Origin: Pirellulales bacterium
GTDB lineage: Bacteria; Planctomycetota; Planctomycetia; Pirellulales; Lacipirellulaceae
Reading direction: 5' to 3'
NCBI GenBank assembly: GCA_028279215.1
Contig: JANQOF010000068.1
Location: 1-64,000, forward strand
Length of the DNA: 64,000 bases
Part shown: piece after piece, positions 46,712-55,804 of the stretch
Numbering within the stretch: the stretch's first letter is position 1
Layout: every line of letters begins with the position of its first letter
Notes under the pieces: generated by a model
Database searches by the model: none
What the model saw: only the letters and a program-made list of their open reading frames with translations
What the model was told of the DNA's origin: nothing
Made by a program: the position numbers and the translations under genes

Positions 46712-48103
46712 TTACGGGCGTGGAATCATCGACTGAGTGCCTGCTTTGGCCAACGAATCTGCGATGTGTCGCAACACCGTTTCGTCGTCCGACGTGTCCC
46801 ATTCGCCAGGTCGCCCTTCATGTTCCCAGCGAACGAGCTGAACCAGCGCTTCGAGTTCCTCGGGCGTCCCAGCGAACGGCGGCATGAAGGGTTTTGTGTA
46901 TTGGAGTTTGGCGATGTTGAGTCGCAACTGATCGATGCTCCACGTACCCGCCAGATGCATCACGCCGTTGGCCCCGTCCATCGTATGGCAGATGCTGCAC
47001 TGCATGCGAAACACGCGGGCGCCAAGCACCAGTTGGTCTGTCGGATAACTGCTTGCATTGATTAGTGGATAGGGGTCGTTCGTCACGCAACCGACCTCTC
47101 TGAAGTAAGCCACTTCGTCGTTGGTAATGCTGTTGGAGTAGAGCGTGTGTCGCACCGTGTACGGCTTACGAACGCCCTCACGAACAAACTCGCCACCCGC
47201 CGTCGCGGCAAACGCCAGCACGCACAGCATCGCGGCGGTCGCGCCGTTGACGAACAGTTTCGGCCTGGCGAACATTGCAATGGCGTACGCGCCGATCAGC
47301 AGCGACGCGCCCGCACCAAGGGTGAAGAACAGCGTCATGGCGATGCTCCCGCCCATCACCCACCCTCGGCTGTCGGCCGGCAGCACGGCCAAGTACCAAC
47401 CGCCTACGACCGGCATCAAAGCCATCGGAGCCAGAAACCAGAACACGCGGCGAACCAAAGTCCACCTTTCGTCGGCCGAAAAACCGCTTGCCACGTTCAC
47501 CACCAACGCGGCAACCAGTCCAGCGATCGCCATCGACGCAAGCGTGCGATAAATGAGCGAAGGCCAGAACGTCGCGTTGAAGAACCCCGCCCAAATGCTG
47601 CGATCCTCCAACCACCCACCAGGCGTCAGTTGCCACGACAAGATGCCGTTGATCCAAAACAGGCTCATCCACGCCGCTACGGCGTAGATCTGTAGCAGCA
47701 ACAGCCGCGTCTTTCCATCGAGTATTTTGGCATAGCGGTAGAACGCATATCCACTGGCAACCTCCACGCAAAAGAACGTCCACTCCGTGGCCCACAACCA
47801 GTGAAACTCGTCGACCATCAGCCCAATGGTGCGTGGGCTGATTTGAATCGTCGTGAGCCACATCGCAACGCCGGTGAGAGCCCCGGTCACAAAGCTCACC
47901 AGTACCAGCCAACGAAAGTAGCCGTCGACAAATCGGCGGGCGAGCCGGTCGCCGTACTTGTTGTCGCGCCACTGAAAGTAACATAGCAGCATCCCGCCCC
48001 CGATTGCGAATTGGGCGAGGAACACATGAAAAATACCCAACCCACCAATCACCATCCCCTTCATCACCGGGCCAAAGTCGTTGATGGGATAGTAAGGAAA
48101 CAT
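46712..48103 (-). CDS. CydA-like oxidase subunit I with C-terminal cytochrome c domain
   Basis: 463 aa: about nine helices, then a soluble cytochrome c domain with heme motif CSICH (369-373). The CydA-like part keeps His26 and the acidic residues in TEWTFFCVEVA (E107, E114), which match the heme b595/d region of cytochrome bd. At the position of the helix V histidine that ligates heme b558 in E. coli, I read SLIYRTLASM with no histidine, and no quinol Q-loop is evident. An electron donor other than quinol, delivered through heme c, is therefore plausible. The MPPF motif in the c domain offers a likely Met ligand. The CydA-like partner follows 13 bp downstream. Confidence 0.75.
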   Translation of the reverse strand: MFPYYPINDFGPVMKGMVIGGLGIFHVFLAQFAIGGGMLLCYFQWRDNKYGDRLARRFVDGYFRWLVLVSFVTGALTGVAMWLTTIQISPRTIGLMVDEFHWLWATEWTFFCVEVASGYAFYRYAKILDGKTRLLLLQIYAVAAWMSLFWINGILSWQLTPGGWLEDRSIWAGFFNATFWPSLIYRTLASMAIAGLVAALVVNVASGFSADERWTLVRRVFWFLAPMALMPVVGGWYLAVLPADSRGWVMGGSIAMTLFFTLGAGASLLIGAYAIAMFARPKLFVNGATAAMLCVLAFAATAGGEFVREGVRKPYTVRHTLYSNSITNDEVAYFREVGCVTNDPYPLINASSYPTDQLVLGARVFRMQCSICHTMDGANGVMHLAGTWSIDQLRLNIAKLQYTKPFMPPFAGTPEELEALVQLVRWEHEGRPGEWDTSDDETVLRHIADSLAKAGTQSMIPRP

Positions 48104-48992
48104 CTTTAGGGAGTAGGCTGTGGGCGGTCACCAATGCGTCCGTGAGTCGTAAGTTAAGTATGGTAACGTTGGGCAACCTTCGACATATGCGGCAATTCGT
48201 CGCACGACGCTCGCCGACTGGCCGCCATACGCGAGCCGGCGCCATCGAAGCGTGTATCGAATACCACAGCGCGCGGTTGGCGAGAGTTTCTCCCCGATTA
48301 TTCCCCAATGGGGCAAAACCTGCTTTCCTAAGTCGTTGCTACTGCGGAGCTTGGGTTCTTCCCCGACGTCGATCGGGCGAAACGCGATTCGTTGGGGCAA
48401 AACTCGCCTCGGCCGACGCCAGGCCCAATCCCTAACCCGTTGACCGCCAAGGAGTTGCGGAACCGAGAGACCGTCAGCGTCACGAGGTTTTGCCCCAGGG
48501 TTTCCCACAGTTGGGGCAAAACCCACTCTTGAATGAACAATTGCAAAATACCCAATGACCAAACAGAGCGATCCGACGCCTCCAACTCGGCGTTGAACTA
48601 GGTCCCCCTGGCCCCCGACCCTAATCCCTGCCCCCTCTGAAAAGGCGGACGTCCGCCGGCGCCGCGAGTGGCGCGTGTTCCGCGAGCGCGAATCATTGGG
48701 CAGGTGGAAGGATGCACTCGAGGTTTCGATAGGGGTACAGAACCCTACCCTCGTTGGCCAACACATCCCACAAACACATGCGGTACCCAATAACCCGCGC
48801 ACGCGGCCGCCACTCGACTAACCGAACGATTTGCTCATGTAACCTATCACAGTAGGTGGCCTACTTTCTACAAAAATCGCCCAAGAATTTACCCTCCCAT
48901 GGGCGGGGGCAGACGCGCCAGCGTGTGGGAGAGGACTGCAACAGAAACGAGTCCTGACGCCCTCACCCACGATTTGCACTCTTTGCTCTCAT
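48104..48992. other. Long intergenic region with repeat element and hairpins
   Basis: 889 bp without a supported gene. It contains copy B of the 223-bp element (48301-48522), a C-rich tract complementary to the G-tracts seen elsewhere (48603-48637), the palindrome AGTAGG-TGG-CCTACT (48851-48865) and a nested hairpin near 48893-48934. Open frames spanning it show no domain and partly translate the repeat. Confidence 0.6.
48301..48522 (-). repeat. Dispersed ~223-bp element, copy B (inverted)
   Basis: Read on the minus strand it starts at 48522 with an 11-bp perfect hairpin: GTTTTGCCCCA pairs with TGGGGCAAAAC across a 14-nt loop. GTTTTGCCCCAACGAATCG begins 119 bp in, and GTTTTGCCCCATTGGGGAA 203 bp in. 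All three blocks match copy A in order, sequence and spacing. The rest is divergent. Same class as copy A, opposite orientation. Confidence 0.8.
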
Positions 48993-50030
48993 CTATTTCC
49001 CCTTCTCCAGCCCCTTCAAAATCACTTCCATCCGCCTAACGTAACGCTGCTTGCGCTCCAAACGTTCAGCGAGATGCGGACTCGGATCGGTCGCTCGTTG
49101 TTGGGCCAGTTGGGCGATCTCGGCTTTAGTCTCTTCCAACTGGTCGGCCAATCGCATCAGCTTGCTGGCTCGCTCGGCGTCGGGGAAGAATACGTGATCC
49201 GCGGCCGTAGCCAACCCGAGTTCGCCGGTGCCGATATCATCGGGAATCACGGTAGCCTCTTCGGGCAATCTTCGCTGGTTCTGGTAGACCGGCGACACGA
49301 CCTCGATGCCCGCACCATGTAGCATGTCGACTACCATCTTGCGGAGGTTCGACCTGGCGGTGACCATCGCGTTGACTTCCTCTAACACGCCAGCGATGCG
49401 GTAGGTGACGGAGTAATCACCCAACTCCGTGATCTGTACCCGCGGGTCGCGGAGTTCGGCCGCCAACGCGGCCATCTCGAGCACGCGTTCAACTTCGGCC
49501 CGCGACACGTCGTACGCAAGCGAAACGGTACAAGAAATGATCGTGCCCTCCACGTGAACGACCTTGACCGGCCGCGACACGATGTGGAAACTCGGCACCC
49601 GCATTAGGTCGCGGTCTTCGGTTTGTAGCTCGGTGTACAGGAGTCGCACCTGCGTGACACGGCCCGCGGTGTGGTCGAACTCGAGGATATCGCCCGGGCG
49701 GTAGGTCTCTTCGAACAACAACATGGCCCCAGCCATCACGTTGGACAGCAGCGGCGTCGACGCCAGCGCCAGGCCGCCGGATATGATAATGCCCACCACA
49801 GCCAGGAAGTGATGCTCCATGTCGAGCGTCGCCAGCGAGAGCGACACGCCCATCAAGCTCACGAGCGAGAGCACCGTGCGTCGCAACAGCCGCTGATCGT
49901 CGAGCTGCGGTACACTCCGCCCTTTTCGCAACCTATGCCGCACCACCAGCACAACGACAAGCGTGATGAGTAGGATCAAGCAAAAGGGCCAGCGACGGAG
50001 GAGCCATAGCTCGATCGCTTCGGCAGACAT
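48993..50030 (-). CDS. MscS-type mechanosensitive channel
   Basis: 345 aa: about four helices, then the MscS pore helix and cytoplasmic vestibule. The core reads GGLALASTPLLSNVMAGAMLLFEETYRPGDILEF, the typical Gly/Ala-rich pore helix and the following beta domain. VTQVRLLYTELQTEDRDLMRVPSF continues the family pattern. The C-terminus is a charged coiled coil (about 285-345) instead of the usual short tail. It would open under hypo-osmotic stress. No neighbour shares its strand closely. Confidence 0.85.
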   Translation of the reverse strand: MSAEAIELWLLRRWPFCLILLITLVVVLVVRHRLRKGRSVPQLDDQRLLRRTVLSLVSLMGVSLSLATLDMEHHFLAVVGIIISGGLALASTPLLSNVMAGAMLLFEETYRPGDILEFDHTAGRVTQVRLLYTELQTEDRDLMRVPSFHIVSRPVKVVHVEGTIISCTVSLAYDVSRAEVERVLEMAALAAELRDPRVQITELGDYSVTYRIAGVLEEVNAMVTARSNLRKMVVDMLHGAGIEVVSPVYQNQRRLPEEATVIPDDIGTGELGLATAADHVFFPDAERASKLMRLADQLEETKAEIAQLAQQRATDPSPHLAERLERKQRYVRRMEVILKGLEKGK

Positions 50031-50104
50031 AAGATTACCGTGATTCAGGGAATTCTGGCGCCACTTCGAATACCAAGCCTACGCACTGATCCTCGTTTGG
50101 CAAC

Positions 50105-50467
50105 TCATTCGCTCATCACATCCACAATGCTGCACGCTTGAATGGGATCGAAACCAAGCTCGCGGGCTCGTTCGATCACCTCGGGAGCATCGCTGCCAGG
50201 ATTGAGCCACAGCTCCTTGCAGCCCTTGGCGGCAACTTCGTCGAGCACAGTCAGCCCAATCGCCGGTGGTAGATAAACACTAATGCGATCGAGTTCCGCG
50301 GGCACCTCGGTCAACGACGTGTAGACAGTTAGCCCTTCGATTTCGCCCCCCTTGGGATTCACCGGAAACACCTGATATCCCTGCTGAAGGTGCGCCTTGA
50401 GCGACTTGTAACCGAACTTCGACGGATCGGCGCTAGCACCGAGAATGGCGACGGTCGGCTTGGACAT
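50105..50467 (-). CDS. CoA-binding (YccU-type) protein
   Basis: 120-aa Rossmann-fold protein. VAILGASADPSKFGYKS is the CoA-binding start (like succinyl-CoA synthetase alpha), followed by GYQVFPVNPKGGEIEGL and KELWLNPGSDAPEV. Stand-alone members of this family (YccU/COG1832) have no settled role. It lies 225 bp downstream of the metB-like gene on the same strand, across an inverted repeat. Confidence 0.88.
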   Translation of the reverse strand: MSKPTVAILGASADPSKFGYKSLKAHLQQGYQVFPVNPKGGEIEGLTVYTSLTEVPAELDRISVYLPPAIGLTVLDEVAAKGCKELWLNPGSDAPEVIERARELGFDPIQACSIVDVMSE

Positions 50468-50484
50468 GCCTTATTCCTTTCTGG

Positions 50485-50698
50485 ATTGGAACCGCCAAGA
50501 CGCCAAGAGCGCCATGGAGAGAGGATGCGGCTGGCAACCGAGGTAGGACCCCAAAATCTGCAAGCACTTGCAGTTGAATGATACCATCGGGAGCCTTCGC
50601 TGAACAATCTGGCGCTTCGCTCTACCCGAATTGGTGCGTACCATCCGCGAACACACCCAATTCCCTCCTTGCAGCTCTGGCGTCTTGGTGGTTCAATC
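50485..50698. repeat. Element bounded by inverted GCCAAGACGCCAAGAGC words
   Basis: ACCGCCAAGACGCCAAGAGC (50491-50510) recurs inverted at 50674-50693 as GCTCTGGCGTCTTGGTGGTT, with small differences. The inner 160 bp code for nothing recognisable. The right arm reaches the stop codon of the metB-like gene. A mini mobile element with terminal inverted repeats is one reading; a chance or terminator-like structure is another. Confidence 0.45.
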
Positions 50699-51835
50699 TG
50701 CCAGGGCCTGCGCCAGATCGTCACGCAAATCCTCGAATGCCTCCAAGCCAACGCTCAAGCGGATCATGCCATCGGTAATGCCGTGCTTGGCGCGGTCGGC
50801 GGCGTCGTAGCTGGCGTGAGACATGCTGGCGGGCTGTTCGATGAGCGATTCAACCGCCCCGAGGCTGACCGCCAGATGGAACAACTTGGTCGACTCGACT
50901 ACTCGCTTGGCATCTTCGAACGAGCCGTCGACGTCGAACGACATCATGGCGCCGAATCCACCCTCCATCTGCCGAGCGGCGATCGCGTGCCCGGGATGCG
51001 TCGCAAGGCCCGGGTAGCGCACACACGCGACCTTTGGATGATCGACGAGCCACTCGGCGAGTTGCAGCGCGGTGCGGCATTGTTCGCGCACGCGAAGTTC
51101 CAAGGTCTTCAGCCCCCGCGCACATAGGAATGCCTCGAACGGCCCCATGATCGCGCCGGTGGCATTGGCGACAAAGTACAACTGGTCGTAGAGTTCCTTA
51201 CTGGCCGCCACTAGCACGCCGCCCATCAGGTCGCTATGCCCGCCGATGTACTTGGTGGCTGAGTGCATCACAATGTCGGCGCCGAGTTCCACGGGCCGCG
51301 TCAGCACCGGCGTGGCGAACGTGCTGTCGACGCCCAGCAGCGCGCCGGCCTTGTGGGCCATTTCTGCGCAAGCGGCAATTTCGGTGATGGTCATCCGCGG
51401 ATTTCCAGGCGACTCGATCCACACGAGTTTGGTGTTCGGCCGGATCGCCTCGGCAAACGCGTCGAGGTGAGTCGAATCCGCGAGCGTCGTCTCGATGCCT
51501 GCTCGGCTAGTAATATGGTGCAACAATCGATAGGTTCCGCCGTAGATGTCGCTACCCGCCAAAATGTGGTCGCCTGCGTTGAGCATCGAGGTCACGCAGT
51601 GCGTCGCCGCCATGCCCGAGGCAAAGGCAAGCCCACCGGCGCCGCCCTCGAGATTGGCAACCGTCTCTTGGAAACTGCTCCGCGTAGGATTGCCGCTCCG
51701 CGAGTAATCAAAATCCCGCCACTTCCCGGCCTCGAGCTGCATGAACGTGCTCGCCACATGAATCGGCCGAACGACTGCGCCAGTTTCCGGGCAGGGATCG
51801 TTGCCAACGTGAATTGCTCGGGTGCGAAAGTGCAT
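50693..51835 (-). CDS. Cys/Met-metabolism PLP enzyme (cystathionine synthase/lyase type)
   Basis: 380 aa of the trans-sulfuration fold-type I family. The family start THAIHVG-like segment (TRAIHVGNDPCPETGAVV), YSRSGNPTRSSFQE and the PLP lysine K195 in SATKYIGGHSD are clear. It could be cystathionine gamma-synthase, gamma-lyase or O-acetylhomoserine sulfhydrylase; sequence alone does not decide. It lies 62 bp downstream of trpS on the same strand. Confidence 0.88.
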   Translation of the reverse strand: MHFRTRAIHVGNDPCPETGAVVRPIHVASTFMQLEAGKWRDFDYSRSGNPTRSSFQETVANLEGGAGGLAFASGMAATHCVTSMLNAGDHILAGSDIYGGTYRLLHHITSRAGIETTLADSTHLDAFAEAIRPNTKLVWIESPGNPRMTITEIAACAEMAHKAGALLGVDSTFATPVLTRPVELGADIVMHSATKYIGGHSDLMGGVLVAASKELYDQLYFVANATGAIMGPFEAFLCARGLKTLELRVREQCRTALQLAEWLVDHPKVACVRYPGLATHPGHAIAARQMEGGFGAMMSFDVDGSFEDAKRVVESTKLFHLAVSLGAVESLIEQPASMSHASYDAADRAKHGITDGMIRLSVGLEAFEDLRDDLAQALAD

Positions 51836-51897
51836 TGTTTGTCAGTTGTTCGTTGTCAGTTGCGATTTGGCAAAGGCTACCAATGTCGGTCGCAGCA

Positions 51898-52869
51898 CTA
51901 CCACCCGGCTACCCCGCAGGCATCCTGCGCCCGTTCAAGCACGGTTCGAGCTTTCGCCCGCGCCTTCTCCGCACCTGCGGCCAGAATCTGGTACACTTCG
52001 TCCGGCGTGGCCGCCAACTCTTCGCGACGCTCGCGTACCTCGGCCCAATAGCGCTGGGCGGCATTGGCCAGCGCCTTCTTTACCTCGCCGTAGCCGAAGC
52101 CACCCTTGCGATAGATTTCGCGCATTGCCGCCACCTCGTCGTCGGGGGCCACCAGTTTGAAGAGGTCCATCAGCACGTCGCCATCGGGGTCCTTGGGTTC
52201 CTCCATTGGCCGGCTGTCGGTTTGGATTCGCATGATCTGCTTGCGCTGTTTCTTCTCCGTCTCAAACACCGCTAGCGTGTTGTTGTAGCTCTTGCTCATT
52301 TTTTCGCCGTCAGTACCAGGCACCTTGGCGGATTGGTCGAGCACTTTGCCCTTGGGCATAACGAACGTTTCACCGAAGTGATGGTTGAACGAACCAGCGA
52401 TGTCGCGGCACACTTCGATGTGCTGCAGTTGATCTTCGCCCACCGGCACAACGTCGGCGTCGTAGGCCAAGATGTCGGCCGCCTGAAGGACGGGATACGT
52501 GAACAGCCCAGCGTCGGCCTTCAGCCCCTTGGCCAGCTTGTCCTTGTAGCTAACGCACCGCTCCAACAGTCCCATCGGCGTGCCGGTCATCAACAGCCAG
52601 CACAGCTCACTCACCTCGGGCACATCGCTCTGCACAAACAGCACGGCTTTTTCGGGATTGAGCCCGAGCGCCAAGAGGTCGATCGCCCCGTCGAACGTGT
52701 ACTGGCGCAAGAGTTCCTTGTCTCGCACGGTCGTCAGCGCGTGCAGATTGGCGATGAAGTAATACGCCTCGTCGGCGGCATCTTGCAGCTCGATGTACTG
52801 CCGAATGGCGCCGAAGTAGTTACCCCAGTGAAACGGGCCAGTCGGTTGGATGCCAGAGAGTACGCGCAT
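51898..52869 (-). CDS. trpS: Tryptophanyl-tRNA synthetase
   Basis: 323-aa class I synthetase that charges tRNA-Trp. The HIGH-type motif is HWGN (14-17) after SGIQPTGPF, and the second signature is KMSKS (190-194). Length is standard. It begins 20 bp after pyrD; a G-rich tract covers that gap on the plus strand. The metB-like gene follows. Confidence 0.95.
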   Translation of the reverse strand: MRVLSGIQPTGPFHWGNYFGAIRQYIELQDAADEAYYFIANLHALTTVRDKELLRQYTFDGAIDLLALGLNPEKAVLFVQSDVPEVSELCWLLMTGTPMGLLERCVSYKDKLAKGLKADAGLFTYPVLQAADILAYDADVVPVGEDQLQHIEVCRDIAGSFNHHFGETFVMPKGKVLDQSAKVPGTDGEKMSKSYNNTLAVFETEKKQRKQIMRIQTDSRPMEEPKDPDGDVLMDLFKLVAPDDEVAAMREIYRKGGFGYGEVKKALANAAQRYWAEVRERREELAATPDEVYQILAAGAEKARAKARTVLERAQDACGVAGW

Positions 52870-52873
52870 GCTG

Positions 52874-52910
52874 TGGGAGGGGTCGGGATTCAGGGGGCGG
52901 GGGTCAGGGT
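52874..52910. repeat. G-rich tract at the pyrD-trpS junction
   Basis: On the plus strand the tract holds repeated GGG runs (including GGGG and GGGGG) separated by short A/T/C spacers, so it could form a G-quadruplex. Similar tracts occur at 1857-1884 and, on the minus strand, at 48603-48637. It overlaps the 3' end of pyrD and ends just before the trpS start. Confidence 0.5.
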
Positions 52911-53831
52911 GTTTAGTGTACCGACGACGCCGTCGACCGAGGTCGCGTCAAGCTCGCCAAACGCCTCGGGCAAAGCATCCAACACTTCCATGGACGCCTT
53001 CGGATTGTAGAAGTTCACTGTGCCGAGTTGAACCGCTGTTGCGCCAGCGACGAGGAACTCCATCACGTCGTCGATGTTCGCGATCCCGCCTATGCCGACA
53101 ATTGGCGTGTCGGTCGCCTGGCGGGCCTGGTAAACACATCGCAGCGCGATGGGCTTGATCGCTGGTCCGCTCAGTCCACCCACCACGTTGCCGAGCAGTG
53201 GTCGCCTGTTCCGCCAATCGACTGCCATGCCCAAGCACGTGTTGATAAGCGACAGCGCGTCGGCTCCACCGGCTGACGCAGCTTTGGCCATCGACGCGAC
53301 GTTGGTCACGTTGGGGGTGAGCTTTGCCAGGATGGGCGTGTTCGTCGCTTGGCGGCAGCGTCGTACCAGATCCTCGCACATGCCTGGGTCGGTTCCAAAG
53401 TCGACTCCGCCCGATACGTTGGGGCATGAGATGTTCAACTCAACCGCCGCAACGCCTTCAACGTCGGCTAGCCGCTCGGTGAGTTCGACGAACTCGTCCG
53501 CCGTACGGCCTGCGACGCTCACCACGATCGGAACGCCAAGCGACGCCAGGAACGGCATGAGCTTCTCGATGAACGACTCAATGCCATCGTTATCGAGCCC
53601 GATCGAGTTGAGCATGCCGGCGGGTGTCTCGACGGTTCGCCAGGGAGCGTTACCCGCGCGTGGCTGCTTGGTGATCGTCTTGGGCAGGATGCCTCCCAGC
53701 CGCCCCAAGTTCACCAGCCCTTGCATCTCGCGTGCGTAGCCGAACGTGCCGGAGGCTACCAGAATCGGATTGGGCAGATGCAGGCGGCCGAGCGTTACGG
53801 AAAGGTCCACAAGCGAGTTCAATTTGCGCAC
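52890..53831 (-). CDS. pyrD: Dihydroorotate dehydrogenase (class 1B type)
   Basis: 313 aa. The early [14 protein letters not shown] and [10 protein letters not shown] blocks, the catalytic Cys region [12 protein letters not shown], and the FMN-binding end [27 protein letters not shown] fit DHODH class 1B. This enzyme makes orotate for pyrimidines, usually with an NAD-linked PyrK subunit, but no pyrK gene is in the window. It is followed by trpS on the same strand. Confidence 0.92.
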   Translation of the reverse strand: MRKLNSLVDLSVTLGRLHLPNPILVASGTFGYAREMQGLVNLGRLGGILPKTITKQPRAGNAPWRTVETPAGMLNSIGLDNDGIESFIEKLMPFLASLGVPIVVSVAGRTADEFVELTERLADVEGVAAVELNISCPNVSGGVDFGTDPGMCEDLVRRCRQATNTPILAKLTPNVTNVASMAKAASAGGADALSLINTCLGMAVDWRNRRPLLGNVVGGLSGPAIKPIALRCVYQARQATDTPIVGIGGIANIDDVMEFLVAGATAVQLGTVNFYNPKASMEVLDALPEAFGELDATSVDGVVGTLNTLTPAP

Positions 53832-53946
53832 TTACCGGCGGGGCTGTCTATGCCAAACCCGCACTATACCCCCACGGCACTCTCGTGACGAGTCGCAACG
53901 CTGGCGGTTCAGGATCGCATGCCCAAACCGCCAAACGTGTGGTCGA

Positions 53947-54165
53947 CTAAATCACGCCACCATGCATCGGATGCGGTCGAAGGTGACTAGGCTGATCAAG
54001 GAACCAAATGCGTTCCCATTCGTCCAGGATCGCCGTAAAGTCCTCGGAAGTGAAGATCAACTCGCGGGCGCGGCGTGCCGGGTCGCCCGAGTACAGTGGG
54101 ATCAGGCAGCCAACGTTGGTCGACAGGACGCAAGCCACTAGGCTCGCTAAAAACCACTTACGCAT
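53947..54165 (-). CDS. Small lipoprotein (72 aa)
   Basis: MRKWFLASLVACVLSTNVGC is a lipoprotein signal with the lipidated Cys at residue 20. The mature part has about 50 residues and ends WERIWFLDQPSHLRPHPMHGG, a pattern I recall from many planctomycete genomes. The start is fixed by a strong Shine-Dalgarno (54177-54184); a longer reading to 54318 lacks one. No function can be assigned. It is short enough to be missed by automatic annotation. Confidence 0.75.
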   Translation of the reverse strand: MRKWFLASLVACVLSTNVGCLIPLYSGDPARRARELIFTSEDFTAILDEWERIWFLDQPSHLRPHPMHGGVI

Positions 54166-54176
54166 GGAACTGGTAC

Positions 54177-54184
54177 TCCTCCTT
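54177..54184 (-). promoter_or_regulatory. Shine-Dalgarno AAGGAGGA for the small lipoprotein
   Basis: Read on the minus strand, AAGGAGGA lies about 11 bp before the ATG at 54165. It is near-ideal and decides the start. Confidence 0.8.
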
Positions 54185-54372
54185 GAGTAACCACCGAGTA
54201 GCAGAGGTGCGAAGCTTCTGCTGTTCGGGTGACGTGATTCTCGGTTTGCTGCCCGTATCCTTGGGACTCGCCTTGTTGCGGTAACACCGCGATATAGTGG
54301 GTAAGTGATTTGAGCCAAACGACTTGCGACTTAGGTTGCCTAATTCCGCAAGACCGATCCTACATCATCCTG

Positions 54373-54780
54373 TTAATCGTAACTGGTTTGGTCGCTTGGA
54401 CTTCGCGCCTGCATTGCTCCGTGGTCGCCAGCTGCTGATCCGTTCGCGTTGGCCGCTTCGGCAGCCCGCTCCTTCGCTTCTCGCTCTGCAGCCGCACGAC
54501 GCTCTAACTCGCGAACGCGTGCTTCCATCTCCTTACCTGGCTTAAAGGTTACGACGAATTTCTCCGGAACCGAAACCTTCTCACCAGTGCGTGGGTTCCG
54601 CGCTTTGCGGGCTGCACGCTTCTTCACCTCGAAGACGCCAAAGTTGCGAAGCTCGATCCGATGGTCCTCTACCAGCGTCTCGACGATCGCGTCGAAAGTC
54701 TTCTGGACGATCTCCTTGGTCTTGAGCTGGGTCAGCCCAATCTCATCGGAAATGGTCTTCACTATCTCTTTTTTGGTCAC
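54373..54780 (-). CDS. HU-family DNA-binding protein with basic Ala-rich tail
   Basis: 135 aa from GTG 54780. Residues 1-90 are [17 protein letters not shown] at the start, then [26 protein letters not shown] (the DNA-binding arm), and [15 protein letters not shown]. The C-terminal 45 residues are charged then Ala-rich ([19 protein letters not shown]), an extension common in planctomycete HU. An upstream in-frame ATG at 54870 falls inside the promoter spacer, so the GTG is the real start. It compacts the chromosome. Confidence 0.92.
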   Translation of the reverse strand: MTKKEIVKTISDEIGLTQLKTKEIVQKTFDAIVETLVEDHRIELRNFGVFEVKKRAARKARNPRTGEKVSVPEKFVVTFKPGKEMEARVRELERRAAAEREAKERAAEAANANGSAAGDHGAMQARSPSDQTSYD

Positions 54781-55258
54781 AACGAAAGTTCCCCGGCCGA
54801 AGAGCAGTTGGGACCACCAAAATGGTCCACTTAGCGACGCGGTGCATTGCTCCAAGTGTAATTGTAGCAAGCACTAGTGTCAAGATTGACGCGCGCCGAC
54901 TGGCTACTCATACGGCCATTTGTCGGGGGCGGTTCGGCCATTCTGGCGACCGGAACCAACCTTCGATAAACACACTCAAACCCTTATCCTCAAACAACTT
55001 AGCACCCGTCAGGCGCTGCCGATTCGGCGTCGCGCCGAGCCAATTGGTCGCAAATCGTTGTCTCAAAACGCTTTGCGTCCGATTCGACCTGCCCGCATGC
55101 GCCATCCGCAGCGCAGCCCTCGGGACTCACAAGTTACTATCGACCCGCCCGTCGGCAGACTTCACCCAAACCTCAAAGTTTGTCGAACCGTCAAAATCCC
55201 TTAGCGCTTTGTACTATCAGCGACTTGCCGCATGGCGAATCCGCCGTTGCGGCCTGAT
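54781..55258. other. Upstream region of HU, no gene seen
   Basis: 478 bp. The HU promoter lies at 54855-54883. The remainder, up to the YkgJ gene's stop, has no recognisable coding or RNA feature. Confidence 0.45.
54855..54883 (-). promoter_or_regulatory. Promoter of the HU gene
   Basis: On the minus strand: TTGACA (perfect, 54883-54878), 17-bp spacer, TACACT (54860-54855, 4 of 6). Transcription would start near 54848, giving a leader of about 68 nt before the GTG. Confidence 0.6.
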
Positions 55259-55684
55259 TCACACACGAATCTTGCCGCGCTGCTCCTCGATTTGGTCGAT
55301 GTCGTAGAGCTTCCCCTTGCCAGCACCTGGGCACTCCTGACATGTCGCCTCCCAGGCGTCCGGCGTCCGTAGATTCGAATCCCAGAATGGCCACGTGCGA
55401 CACTGCCTCGGTCGGGCGGAGTAGACGTTGCACTTGCGCGACTGGTTGTCGAAGAACACGCAATCGCCGTTGGCGTACTCCTTGAGGCTCTTGCGAACGC
55501 CTACCTTGCGAACGTACTTCTGCTCGAACCTCTCAACGTCCATCTCCACCAACTCGGCGATGGCAGCAATCTCCGCCTTGTTCACCCACACATATCCGGG
55601 TGCCCCCGTGCAGCAGTCGCCACAGCCAGTGCAACTGAACCGCAGGCCGTCGGAGTACCAGGGGGATGGGTCTTTATTGGGCAT
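55259..55684 (-). CDS. YkgJ-family cysteine cluster protein
   Basis: 141 aa from ATG 55684. Eight or more cysteines are arranged as in YkgJ/UPF0153 proteins: RFSCTGCGDCCTGAPGYV, GDCVFFD, KCNVYSARPRQCRTWPFW and ATCQECPGAG. Such proteins likely hold an iron-sulfur or zinc cluster; function is unknown. It lies downstream of moaA on the same strand but 120 bp away. Confidence 0.85.
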   Translation of the reverse strand: MPNKDPSPWYSDGLRFSCTGCGDCCTGAPGYVWVNKAEIAAIAELVEMDVERFEQKYVRKVGVRKSLKEYANGDCVFFDNQSRKCNVYSARPRQCRTWPFWDSNLRTPDAWEATCQECPGAGKGKLYDIDQIEEQRGKIRV

Positions 55685-55804
55685 TGTTTTTTGGTTGGAG
55701 GGTGAGTTCTTGATTTGCAGAATGATGAATGTACTCCGCACAGCTTCGCCGTAATAGCCAACTATCAATCCTCGTTCATCGCTCAAAGCTCATCGTTCCT
55801 CCCC

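Noticed and set aside
48128..48802. Open frame of 224 codons in the large intergenic region
   Set aside because: It largely translates repeat copy B and has no domain, no ribosome-binding site and skewed composition (Arg/Pro/Ser-rich). A different frame is open in copy A, so coding is unlikely.
54781..54870. Upstream ATG for HU
   Set aside because: It lies inside the promoter spacer, and the extra 30 residues do not match HU.
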